Source: Frondihabitans sucicola
GTDB lineage: Bacteria > Actinomycetota > Actinomycetes > Actinomycetales > Microbacteriaceae
DNA: 64,000 nucleotides
Reading direction: 5' to 3'
Assembly: GCF_030296615.1 (NCBI RefSeq)
Contig: NZ_AP027732.1
Location: 1,798,001 to 1,862,000, forward strand
This document shows positions 43,535-51,956 of the stretch, in pieces. Position 1 is the stretch's first letter. Each line of letters begins with the position of its first letter. Under the pieces are notes generated by a model. The model saw nothing but the letters and a program-made list of their open reading frames with translations. It did no database searches and was not told where the DNA came from. The position numbers and the translations under genes were made by a program.

Positions 43535-43592
43535 TGTGAAATGCGGCGGCGCCTGCCGCGTTGCCTTGTGCGCCGATTCGCGTGTCTACGGC

Positions 43593-44477
43593 TCAGCCAG
43601 CGAGGGCGTTCTCGGTTTGGCCGATGGCTGCGGTGATGAAGCGGTCCCGGATGGGATCGAGGTCGTCGGCGCGCCAGAGCAGGCACACTCGGCTCGGCGC
43701 AAATGCTACGGCGGGAACGACGACGACGTCGGGCCGTCGATAGGCCGCGGTCGTGGACCGCGGAAGGACGATGAACCCGCGGCCTGCGGCGACGAGTTCG
43801 AGTTTTTCTTCGACGGTGTCGGCGGCCGGACCAGCTGCGGCATCCCGGCGACGTGACGGAGAGGCCTCGGCGAGCCACTCGGGCGCCACGGCTGCATCCT
43901 GCAAAAGCAGTTCATTGCGGAGGTCGGACGGGGTGATGCTGCTCTGGCTTGCGAGGCGGTGCCCAATGGGAAGGACGACATCGCGGGGTTCTTGGACCAG
44001 CTCTCGGACGACGAGACCAGGTAGCTCCGGTAAGTCGCGCGCGTAGGCGACGTCGACGGCGCCGGAGCGGACGGAGTCGACCTGGTTGTTCCAACCGAGT
44101 CGGATGACGTTGACACGGCACCCAGGGACGTCGTCCTGGAAGTCGGAGATCGCGCGCGTGGCGAGCAGCCCGGGCATGACGCCGACAAGTAGCTCCAGGT
44201 CGGAGTGCTGGAACCGGGCCAGACGCCTGCGGATGAGGGAGGCGTCGTCGAGGACGATTCGGGCGTCGATGAGGAGCTGCGCGCCGGCGCCGGTCAGGGT
44301 CGTGCCGTGTGAGTCGCGGAGCAGGAGAGCGATGTGCAAGTCGTCTTCGAGGGCACGGATTTGCCGAGAGAGGACGGGCTGGGCGATGTGCAAGCGTTCG
44401 GCAGCTCGTCCGAAGTTGAGTTCTTCGGCCACGGCGACGAAGTAGCGAAGCTTGCGCAGGTCCAGGTCGGCGGGCAT
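43593..44477 (-). CDS. LysR-family transcriptional regulator
   Basis: 294 residues. N-terminal winged HTH: LDLRKLRYFVAVAEELNFGRAAERLHIAQPVLSRQIRALEDDL. C-terminal effector domain (about 90-290) with ELLVGVMPGLLATRAISDF and ELVQEPRDVVLPIGHRLA. Divergent from an SDR-SDR-MFS operon, which it probably controls. The ATG at 44477 is preferred; one three codons upstream is possible. This appears to be the first core-like gene to the right of the accessory region. Confidence 0.88.
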   Translation of the reverse strand: MPADLDLRKLRYFVAVAEELNFGRAAERLHIAQPVLSRQIRALEDDLHIALLLRDSHGTTLTGAGAQLLIDARIVLDDASLIRRRLARFQHSDLELLVGVMPGLLATRAISDFQDDVPGCRVNVIRLGWNNQVDSVRSGAVDVAYARDLPELPGLVVRELVQEPRDVVLPIGHRLASQSSITPSDLRNELLLQDAAVAPEWLAEASPSRRRDAAAGPAADTVEEKLELVAAGRGFIVLPRSTTAAYRRPDVVVVPAVAFAPSRVCLLWRADDLDPIRDRFITAAIGQTENALAG

Positions 44478-44523
44478 GTCCACCATCCTCGCCGTCGCGG
44501 CTGGCGATGTCCATCGGGTATCA

Positions 44524-44545
44524 CCAAGGACGGAATGAGTCTTGG
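44524..44545. promoter_or_regulatory. Candidate LysR-type binding site
   Basis: CCAAG and CTTGG, 12 bp apart, with GAC and GTC just inside, lie in the divergent LysR/SDR gap, 47 bp upstream of the LysR ATG. Confidence 0.4.
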
Positions 44546-44605
44546 ACAGGCCGCGGCGCTCTGACGATGCTTGAACCCGTCAACCGCTGAAAGGAACCCC
44601 ACTCC

Positions 44606-45319
44606 ATGTCACTCTCAGAATCGCGCGTTCTCCTCGTCGGAGGTACCTCTGGCCTCGGTCTCGCCACCGCGAAAGCACTGGAAGCCCACGGCGCAGTGCC
44701 GATCGTTGCGAGCCGCAACCCGGAAAGCGTCCGCCGTGCCCTCGAAGAGCTGACGTATGCCGAGGGCATAACCGTCGACCCGACGAACGAGGAAAACCTC
44801 CAGGACCTCGTCGGGCGCGTCGGCGACTTCGACCACCTCGTCTACACGGCCGGGGAGCCCCTCGCGCTCGTGCCGCTGGCCGACCTCACTTCGGAGAGAA
44901 TCGCCACATTCCTTCAGACCCGCCTCCTCGGCGCGGTCGCCACCGTCCGTGCTTTCGCCCCGCATCTTCGTCTCGGCGGTTCCATCACACTCGTCACGGG
45001 CACTGCGGCGGAACGGCCTGGTGCGGGGTGGGCTCTCGGGGCGATCGTCTGCGGAGCCGTCGTCTCGCTCACTCGGCAACTCGCCATCGAACTGGCACCG
45101 ATCCGGGTGAATGCCGTCATGCCCGGCGTGACTCGCAGCCCCCTCTGGTCGGGCTTCAGTGAGGCAGAGCAGGACGCGATGTTCGAATCGATGAGTGGGC
45201 TCCCGCTGGGTCGAGCCGGCGAGGTCGACGACGTCGCGCGCGCGTTCGTGTACGCCATGGAGCAGCAATACGCGACCGGCACGATCCTCACGGTCGACGG
45301 CGGGTCGATGCTCGTATGA
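44606..45319 (+). CDS. Short-chain dehydrogenase/reductase
   Basis: 237 residues. Cofactor motif LLVGGTSGLGLATAKAL near residue 9, DHLVYTAGEP near 76, LVTGTAAERPGAGWALGAIV near 131 and IRVNAVMPGVTRSPLW near 168, then VYAMEQQYATGTILTVDGGS. The usual catalytic YxxxK is not evident after the Ser/Thr region (GWALGAIV occupies its place), so the catalytic set is atypical. First gene of an operon with ATGA overlaps. Confidence 0.85.
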   Translation: MSLSESRVLLVGGTSGLGLATAKALEAHGAVPIVASRNPESVRRALEELTYAEGITVDPTNEENLQDLVGRVGDFDHLVYTAGEPLALVPLADLTSERIATFLQTRLLGAVATVRAFAPHLRLGGSITLVTGTAAERPGAGWALGAIVCGAVVSLTRQLAIELAPIRVNAVMPGVTRSPLWSGFSEAEQDAMFESMSGLPLGRAGEVDDVARAFVYAMEQQYATGTILTVDGGSMLV

Positions 45320-46116
45320 GCGTGCAACGCATCCTCGTCACCGGGTCCGCTGACGGCCTCGGCCTCGCCACCGCGCGAGACCTCATCGCACGCGGCCACC
45401 AGGTCACCGCCCACGCCCGCACTGCTCAGCGAGCCGACACCCTGAGGCGCCTCCTGCCTGACGCGGATTCGGTCGTCGTCGCCGAGGCGGCCGACTTCTC
45501 GCAGATCCGCACGATGGCCGAATCGCTCAACTCCACAGGTCCCTTCGATGCGGTGGTCCACAACGTCGGCATCGGCTACCGAGAACCTCGACGAATCCAG
45601 ACCGTCGATGGACATGCTCACGTGTTACAGGTGAACGTCCTCACGCCGTACCTTCTCACCGCGCTCCTCACTCGGCCTCAGCGCCTCGTGTGGCTCAGCT
45701 CCGGGCTGCATCGCGACGGTCACGCATCCCTGGACGACCTTGACTGGAGCGGACGTCCTTGGAACGGGTTCGAGGCCTATGCCGACAGCAAGCTCTTCGA
45801 CGCCGTCCTCGCCGCGGGTATCGCCAGGCGGTGGCCCGGAGTGGCTTCCAATGCCCTTGAACCCGGATGGGTGCCGACGAAAATGGGTGGCCCCTCCGCA
45901 CCGGACGACATCGAACTCGCCCACGTCACCCAGGTGTGGCTTGCCGAAGCCGCCGACCCGGCCGCGCGGCGAACCGGGAACTACTGGTTCCACCAAGACC
46001 CCGCCCCCACACATCCCGCCGTCTACGACCCGCCGTTCCAGGACGCCCTCCTCGATGCCTGTCGGCGACTCACCGGTGTCACCCTGCCCGACCTCACCCC
46101 GAACGGATTCTCATGA
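45316..46116 (+). CDS. Short-chain dehydrogenase/reductase
   Basis: 266 residues. RILVTGSADGLGLATARDLI near residue 5, VVHNVGIGY near 80, VWLSSGLHRDGHA near 124, catalytic YxxxK in FEAYADSKLFDAVLA near 153, and SNALEPGWVPTKMGG near 178. The C-terminus ending NYWFHQDPAPTHPAVYDPPF is typical of light-dependent-reductase-like SDRs. Overlaps both neighbours by 4 bp. Confidence 0.87.
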   Translation: MSVQRILVTGSADGLGLATARDLIARGHQVTAHARTAQRADTLRRLLPDADSVVVAEAADFSQIRTMAESLNSTGPFDAVVHNVGIGYREPRRIQTVDGHAHVLQVNVLTPYLLTALLTRPQRLVWLSSGLHRDGHASLDDLDWSGRPWNGFEAYADSKLFDAVLAAGIARRWPGVASNALEPGWVPTKMGGPSAPDDIELAHVTQVWLAEAADPAARRTGNYWFHQDPAPTHPAVYDPPFQDALLDACRRLTGVTLPDLTPNGFS

Positions 46117-47324
46117 CCACGGCAACATCTCCCGTCACCTCCACGGCGACTCCGCCCCGCAGCGTCGTCCTGCTCCTCTCGATCGCGACCGGCGCGATCG
46201 CCGCGAACCTGTACTACGCGCAATCGTTGCTCGACGTGATCGGACACGATCTGCACGCACCCGGTGGGGCCGGCGTCCTCGTGACCGGTTCCCAGATCGG
46301 GTTCGCACTCGGGCTGATTCTGATCCTCCCGGCGGCCGACCGGTTCGAGGGTCGCCGGCTGCTGACGCTCCTCCTCGGAATCGATGTCCTGGGACTCGTC
46401 GGTGTCGCGGCCTCGCCGAGCCTCGGCATCGCCCTCGCGGCTTTTGCCGTCGTCGGCGCCGCGAACGTCGCCGCGCAGCTGCTCGTCCCCGCCGCGGCCA
46501 ACCTGGCCTCCGACGCCGACCGTGGCCAAGTCGTCGGGACCGTCATCTCGGGCCTGCTCGTCGGAGTTCTCGTCTCCCGCACGGTCTCGGGCGTCCTGGG
46601 GCAGCTGATCGGTTGGCGTGGCGTGTTCCTTATCGCGGCGGGTCTCACCGTCGTGGTCCTGCTCGCGCTGCGCAGGATCCTGCCTCCCCAGCCGGGTACC
46701 TCGACCGCACGCTACGGCTCCCTCCTCCTGTCAGGTCCGCGCCTGCTGCGTCAGCACCGCACCCTGCGACTCCGCGCCGTCTTCGGAGGACTCGGATTCG
46801 CGGCATTCAGCGCCTTCTGGGCGACCGTGTCGCTGCACCTCAGCGGCGCCCCGTTCCATCTCGGCTCAAGCCTCATCGGTCTCATCGCCTTGCTGGGCGC
46901 CGCCGGTGCCATCGTCGCCGACCTGATCGGACGCATCCGCCACCCCGAACGCTCGAGGCACACCCTTCTGGCAATCCTCGTCACCGGCGCAGCCTTCGGA
47001 CTGCTTTCGGCGGGCGCGGACTCCCGTGCTGCGATCCTGGTCGGGCTGGTCATCCTCGACATGGGGGTTCAAGGAATCCATGTCCTCAGCCAACGGCAGA
47101 TCTACGAACTGGACGAGGCCGCTCGGAGTCGGATCAACAGCGTCTACATGACGTTCTACTTCGTCGGTGGCGCTGTCGGCTCCGCTGCCGCCACGACCGC
47201 CTGGACCCTCGACGGCTGGACCGGTGTGTGCGCAGTGGGCACTGTGATCGCCGCCGCCGCACTTGTCCTCTGGGCAGTCTCGACGCCCCGCACCGGGCGG
47301 CTACAGCGAGCCGAATCGCTGTAG
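46113..47324 (+). CDS. Major facilitator superfamily transporter
   Basis: 403 residues with twelve hydrophobic segments. First helices SVVLLLSIATGAIAANLYYA and FALGLILILPAADRFEGRRL, with the loop 2-3 MFS motif partly kept (DRFEGRR). AANLYYAQ in helix 1 is typical of a drug or small-molecule exporter subgroup. Probably exports or imports the compound processed by the two SDRs. Confidence 0.86.
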   Translation: MTTATSPVTSTATPPRSVVLLLSIATGAIAANLYYAQSLLDVIGHDLHAPGGAGVLVTGSQIGFALGLILILPAADRFEGRRLLTLLLGIDVLGLVGVAASPSLGIALAAFAVVGAANVAAQLLVPAAANLASDADRGQVVGTVISGLLVGVLVSRTVSGVLGQLIGWRGVFLIAAGLTVVVLLALRRILPPQPGTSTARYGSLLLSGPRLLRQHRTLRLRAVFGGLGFAAFSAFWATVSLHLSGAPFHLGSSLIGLIALLGAAGAIVADLIGRIRHPERSRHTLLAILVTGAAFGLLSAGADSRAAILVGLVILDMGVQGIHVLSQRQIYELDEAARSRINSVYMTFYFVGGAVGSAAATTAWTLDGWTGVCAVGTVIAAAALVLWAVSTPRTGRLQRAESL

Positions 47325-47346
47325 GCGCCCAGGTGGCGGCGCTGCC

Positions 47347-47964
47347 CTACCGGTCGGACGACGGCAGAGGGCTTTCGCGGATGATGTCCTCGAGCTCACG
47401 ACTTCTTAGTGGGCGGGACTTGACCACGGCAGCCTGGTTCGTGAAACCGGCCAGCAAGAACTCCGTGTGTCGCCTCCAGGCGATGTCGTCGTCCACCCCG
47501 GCCACGTCTATCACGCCTGCGATCGACCACAGGGCAACTGCTATGTCTTCTGGTGTCAGGTCAGGACGCACGGTCTCGGCGCTGATCGCCGCCATCAGGA
47601 GACGGGCTTGTGACAGTCGGGACGACGCCACCAGGCTCGTCGTGGCAGGAGAACTCCAGATACGTGAGAGCGTCCCCCGGTTCGCCTGAAGAACCCGGCC
47701 CACCTCGTCGAAGTAGTCGAAGAGTCCCCGTCCGTCGGGATCCTGTTCGTGCCGCTGCGCGATCGCAATGACCTCGCTGAGAAGGCGTCGGACGAGTTCG
47801 AGAACAAGGGCCTCCTTGTTCTCGAACCGTCGATAGATGGTCCCGAGACCGACGCCTGCGTTCTCGGCGACCACCTCGATGCTCACCTGAAGACCGTCAC
47901 GGGCGAAGGTGGACCTGGCCGCATCGATGATGCGTGCCAGGTTCGCCTCCGCGTCCGCCCGCAT
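47347..47964 (-). CDS. TetR-family transcriptional regulator
   Basis: 205 residues. HTH: ARIIDAARSTFARDGLQVSIEVVAENAGVGLGTIYRRFENKEALV, followed by a helical ligand domain (HEQDPDGRGLFDYFDEVGRV to FTNQAAVVKSRPLRS). Encoded 37 bp downstream of a SnoaL-like gene in the same direction, so it probably represses its own operon through the palindromes at 48501-48550. Confidence 0.87.
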   Translation of the reverse strand: MRADAEANLARIIDAARSTFARDGLQVSIEVVAENAGVGLGTIYRRFENKEALVLELVRRLLSEVIAIAQRHEQDPDGRGLFDYFDEVGRVLQANRGTLSRIWSSPATTSLVASSRLSQARLLMAAISAETVRPDLTPEDIAVALWSIAGVIDVAGVDDDIAWRRHTEFLLAGFTNQAAVVKSRPLRSRELEDIIRESPLPSSDR

Positions 47965-48001
47965 CCGTCGAGGCGGCGGCCCCGATCCCGCGCCCTGCGA
48001 A

Positions 48002-48484
48002 TCAGGCAACGAGCGCTGCCACATCGGCCAGGAACGACGGGTTGCCGGTGGCGTGGGTCGGCCGGAGACGCACGGACGTGATCTTCCATCCATCCGGCTG
48101 TCGGTGCAGGTGGTGAGTGCCCTTACCGAAGATCGTCCACGTGTTGACCTCCGGGCCTTCACCGAGGGCAGGATGCACGTGCAGAGCCTGCTCGTAGAAC
48201 GTCACCACGGCGTCATCTCCGTCGATGGAAGCGACGACACTGCTGATCATGTGCTGCGTCACCGCCACCGGGCCGATCGTTGCGGCCGCGGAATCGCGTA
48301 GATCGTTGCGACTGATGCGACCGCCTGCCGGGCCGTCGTCGGATGCTGTGTCGTTCACGCCGCCGAAGTCCACTTCCACCAGCTCGGCGTGCAGGTCTCG
48401 GTAGGCATCGAAATCTTTCGCGTCGGGCGCCGTGAACGACGACAGGACGATCTGGGTTACCGCGACGACATCTTCACTCTTCAT
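48002..48484 (-). CDS. SnoaL-like (NTF2-fold) protein
   Basis: 160 residues: FDAYRDLHAELVEVDFGG, SRNDLRDSAAATIGPVAVTQ and DDAVVTFYEQALHVHPALG followed by GKGTHHLHRQPDGWKITSVR, the cone-shaped NTF2/SnoaL_4 pattern. Such proteins are isomerase/dehydratase-like or ligand-binding; substrate unknown. First gene of a TetR-containing operon. Confidence 0.78.
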   Translation of the reverse strand: MKSEDVVAVTQIVLSSFTAPDAKDFDAYRDLHAELVEVDFGGVNDTASDDGPAGGRISRNDLRDSAAATIGPVAVTQHMISSVVASIDGDDAVVTFYEQALHVHPALGEGPEVNTWTIFGKGTHHLHRQPDGWKITSVRLRPTHATGNPSFLADVAALVA

Positions 48485-48500
48485 TATCTGGGTCCATCTC

Positions 48501-48550
48501 CTAATCGGGAATTAGTTTCCGCTAACGAGTGTAGCGGAAATCAATTTCCG
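48501..48550. promoter_or_regulatory. Overlapping palindromes, probable TetR operator cluster
   Basis: Three dyads abut or overlap: CTAAT/ATTAG (48501-48515), TTTCCGCTA/TAGCGGAAA with a 7-bp spacer (48516-48540), and CGGAAAT/ATTTCCG with a 2-bp spacer (48535-48550). They lie 17-66 bp upstream of the SnoaL-like start. Confidence 0.65.
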
Positions 48551-48636
48551 TTTGAAAGTTTTGTGGTCGAATTGGCATTGACGCTTAGCGAGTCGCTCAG
48601 CAGAGGGAAGAACCTTTCGCGTACGTGCGACCAGTC

Positions 48637-49656
48637 TCAGACGCCGCCATCCGTGGACGCGCGGACCACGAGGGTCGGGGTGACCAGCTCGATGCCTGAC
48701 TGGCTCTTGCCCTCGATCGCCTCGAGCAGTCGCTGTGCTGCGACCTGCCCGACCTGCGACAGGTTCATATCGATCGACGTGAGCGGCGGCCTCGCCCCCT
48801 CGGCGATCAGCTGCCAGTTGTCGGTGCTGCTGAGCGCGATGTCGGAGGGAATCGAGCGTCCGGCGTCGCGAAGCGCCTCGGTGACTCCTCGGGCGATCAG
48901 ATCGCTCCCACAGTGAATTGCATCGATGTCGGGGTTCGATCGGAGAAGGATCTGCGCGGCCTGACGCCCCCAGGCCTCGCTCCAGGAGCCGGCCAGCACT
49001 CCGCCCGCGATCGTCGTACCCGCCTCTTCGAGCGCGTGCGCCAGCCCTTGCGCCCGGCGACGAACGGCGTCGAACGACGAGGGCCCTGTGATGTGGCCGA
49101 TGCGTCGACGCCCCAGTCCGATCAGGTGGTCTCCGGCCAGCCGTCCCGCCGCGACGTCGTCGACGACGACAGAGCAGTCATCCGGATCGCTTGAGGGGGT
49201 CAGGGCATAGACAACCGGCGTCGATGCGTCTACGGAGATAGGTTTCCGCGGGTTCGAGCTGCGGCCGGTGACAATGATGCCGTCGACACGTCGACCCAGG
49301 AGTACCTCGATGTAGTGGCTCTCGCGGATCGGGTCGTCGCGAGAGTCGCAGAGGAAGACTGAGATGCGGCCGGCGCCGAGGGCGTCTTCGGCGCCGAGCA
49401 TGACCGGGACGCTGAAGCGCTCGAAGCTGTCCGTCGTGATCATGCCCACGGTGAAGCTCCGGCGGTTGAAAACGCTTTTCGCGAGTTCGTTGGGGCGGAA
49501 GCCCAGCTCACGGGCAGCCTGCTCGATGCGCGCTCGAGTCTCATCGGAGACCTGACCGCTGCGATTAAGCGCCTTCGAGACCGTGCCGGGAGACACTCCT
49601 GCCGCGACGGCAACGTCACGAACGGTCGACCTTCGGGGTGGATCCTTCTGCGGCAT
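48637..49656 (-). CDS. LacI-family transcriptional regulator
   Basis: 339 residues. N-terminal LacI HTH with hinge: STVRDVAVAAGVSPGTVSKALNRSGQVSDETRARIEQAARELGFRPNELAKSV. Periplasmic-binding-like sugar domain (about 65-335): VDGIIVTGRSS, GLGRRRIGHITGPSSFDAVRRRAQG, DAIHCGSDLIARGV, SSTDNWQLIAEGARPPLTSID. Divergent from the GH127/ABC operon and therefore its likely arabinoside-responsive repressor. Confidence 0.92.
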   Translation of the reverse strand: MPQKDPPRRSTVRDVAVAAGVSPGTVSKALNRSGQVSDETRARIEQAARELGFRPNELAKSVFNRRSFTVGMITTDSFERFSVPVMLGAEDALGAGRISVFLCDSRDDPIRESHYIEVLLGRRVDGIIVTGRSSNPRKPISVDASTPVVYALTPSSDPDDCSVVVDDVAAGRLAGDHLIGLGRRRIGHITGPSSFDAVRRRAQGLAHALEEAGTTIAGGVLAGSWSEAWGRQAAQILLRSNPDIDAIHCGSDLIARGVTEALRDAGRSIPSDIALSSTDNWQLIAEGARPPLTSIDMNLSQVGQVAAQRLLEAIEGKSQSGIELVTPTLVVRASTDGGV

Positions 49657-49681
49657 GCTCTCCTCCTGGGAGGAGTCTATG

Positions 49682-49697
49682 ACATGTTTCCGGAAAC
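49682..49697. promoter_or_regulatory. LacI operator-like palindrome, site 1
   Basis: Contains the perfect palindrome GTTTCCGGAAAC (49686-49697) and the 12-mer ACATGTTTCCGG (49682-49693), 26 bp upstream of the LacI start. Confidence 0.6.
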
Positions 49698-49776
49698 GAA
49701 CTGTGACGCGATAGGTGGGATCGAGGAGTAGTTTGTTCGGTCTGCAGGGGAGAACGGCGCGTGTGCGCGCAGATTA

Positions 49777-49798
49777 CGGAAACACCCGGAAACATGTT
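49777..49798. promoter_or_regulatory. LacI operator-like site 2, inverted copy of site 1
   Basis: CCGGAAACATGT (49786-49797) is the exact reverse complement of ACATGTTTCCGG at 49682-49693; CGGAAACA also occurs twice (49777, 49787). It lies about 77 bp before the GH127 gene. Confidence 0.6.
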
Positions 49799-49874
49799 GC
49801 GGTGAGCATGGGATCGTGCCACCATCAGTCCCAGTCGGCGGCGACCCGCTGGCTCCAGCGAACGGAGATGACCT

Positions 49875-51853
49875 ATGACCAGCGAGACGATGTCGTCCCT
49901 GCACCCAGCCGGTGTCGATACGGGTGGGCCTGTTGCGCCGTTCAGCGACGATCTGGTCCGGTATCCCGTGCCGTTCGGCGCGGTGCGTCTGGGCGACGGA
50001 CTGCTCGGTCGCCTGCAGGAGAGCAACGCGGCGACGTCGATCCGTGAGGGCGACACGCATCTCGCCGACGAGCACGCCTGGGAGAACTTCCACAATGCCG
50101 CCGAGCATCGCAGAGGCGTGGAGTACCACGGACCCGTCTTTGAAGACGGCGAGGTCTACAAGTGGCTCGAGGCCGTCGCCTGGGAGGCCGGCCGGTCTCA
50201 CGATCCTGAGCTCTCGACCTGGCTCGACAGGTACACGGCCTTCATCGCCGCTGCGCAGGCCGAGGACGGCTATCTCAACACGTACTTCGAGGTGTCGGGC
50301 GAGCGCACGGAGCGCTACGAGATCCTCGAGTGGGACCACGAGATCTTCAACATGGGCGCAATGATCCAGTCGGCCGTCGCGCAGTTCCGCGCGACGGGAA
50401 AGACGGGCCTGCTCGACGTCGCCCGCAAGGCGGCGAACCACCTCGATCGCACCTTCGGCCCGAACAGGCGGCAGGGCACGTGCGGTCACCCCGTCATCGA
50501 GATGGCTCTGGTCGAGCTGTACCGCGCGACCGGTGAGCGTCGCTACCTCGATCTGGCGAAGTTCTTCGTCGAGGTCCGCGGGCACGAGATCCTCGACAAA
50601 GAGTTCGGACACTTCGGCTCCACGTACCTGAGCGACAGGGTGCCCGTCCGCGAGACCGTCACGCCCGAGGGACACGCCGTCCGTGCCGTCTACCTGGCCG
50701 CGGGTGCCACCGACGTCGCCATCGAGACGCACGACGACGAGCTCCTGCGCGCCCTCGCCGTCCAATGGGACAACATGGTCGGCTCGAAGATGTACCTCAC
50801 CGGCGGTCTCGGCTCTCGCTGGGACGGCGAGGCCTTCGGCGACCCGTACGAGCTGCCCTCCGACCGTGCCTACGCAGAGACCTGCGCGGCCATCGCGAGC
50901 ATGCAGTGGAGCTGGCGGCTCTATCTCGCAACCGGCGACAGCAAATACGTCGATCTCATCGAACGGCAGCTCTACAACGCCGTTCTGCCGGCGATCTCGT
51001 ACGAGGGCGACGCCTACTTCTACGTCAACGCGCTCCAGGTACGCGAGGGCGCGCAGGTCGACGACCCCGGTCAGCGCAACCCCGCGCACGGCAGGCAGCA
51101 CTGGTTCGGCTGCTCGTGCTGCCCGACGAACATCATGCGCACACTGGCGTCCGTCCACCAGTACGTCGCATCGTCGAACGCCCACGGCATCAGGATCGAG
51201 CAGTTCACCTCCGCCGCCCTTGACCTCGAGACCGGGGTCGGCCTCGCACGGCTGATGATGGAGACGCGGTACCCCTGGTCGGGCGAGATCGCCATCACCG
51301 TCGAGAGCGGCCCGGCAGACGCCTGGGAGCTCGGAATCCGGATCCCGGCCTGGGCCGAGGGTGCGACGGTCACCGTCGACGGCGTCCCGTCGGAGACCCC
51401 GCGGGAGCCTATTTCACCGCTGAGCGCGCATGGACGCCCGGCACGGTCGTCCGGGTCTCGCTGCCGTTCGCACCGCGACTCACCCGCGGCAACCCCCGGA
51501 TCGACAACGTCCGCGGCTCCGTCGCCATCGAGCGCGGCCCGCTCGTATACGCGATCGAGCAGGTCGACCAGGAGCCCGGCGTGACGGTCGATGACCTCAA
51601 GATCACGCGTCCCGCCCTGAGTGACCTCGACGCCCCGGACTTGTTCGGCGGCATCCCAGTCGTCACCTTCGAGGGCACCTCGAGACCGCTGGATCCACGG
51701 GCTTACTCAACGAACGGCACGGCGACCGGCTCCGCGGCGGACCCGACCATCGGCAGGCCATCACCGGACTCGTACGCGATCGCAGCCATCCCGTACTTCC
51801 TGTGGGCCAATCGCCACGTCGGCCCGATGAAGGTGTGGATCCCCGAGGTCTGA
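49875..51853 (+). CDS. GH127 beta-L-arabinofuranosidase-type enzyme (one-base break)
   Basis: About 660 residues once restored. Alpha/alpha-barrel with VYKWLEAVAWEAGRSHDPEL, GHPVIEMALVELYRATGERRYLDLAK, AGATDVAIETHDDELL and MYLTGGLGSRWDGEAFGDPY. The GH127 zinc/cysteine set is visible: YAETCAAIAS near 335 (Glu and Cys) and GCSCCPTNIMR near 413, where one Cys is the nucleophile. The frame breaks after VDGVPSETP and resumes with AYFTAERAWTPGTVVRVSLP; one C is missing from the run at 51397-51400. Cytoplasmic (no signal peptide): it cleaves imported beta-L-arabinofuranosyl oligosaccharides. Confidence 0.9.
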
Positions 51854-51956
51854 CACACCCGCCCCACGAACGCGCGCCCGGTCCGGCGTCGCGTCGCTCC
51901 CGAGCGCCCTGAATCACCCCCAGTGCACCACCAGCACCATTCGATCAAGGAGGATC

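Noticed and set aside
27600..43540. Integron cassette array with attC sites
   Set aside because: No tyrosine integron integrase is present, and the motif copies lack the paired RYYYAAC / GTTRRRY core sites and the long imperfect hairpin of attC. The resemblance is in layout only.
26400..43590. Prophage or integrative conjugative element
   Set aside because: No phage structural genes, integrase, relaxase, type IV secretion genes, tRNA or att repeats were seen.
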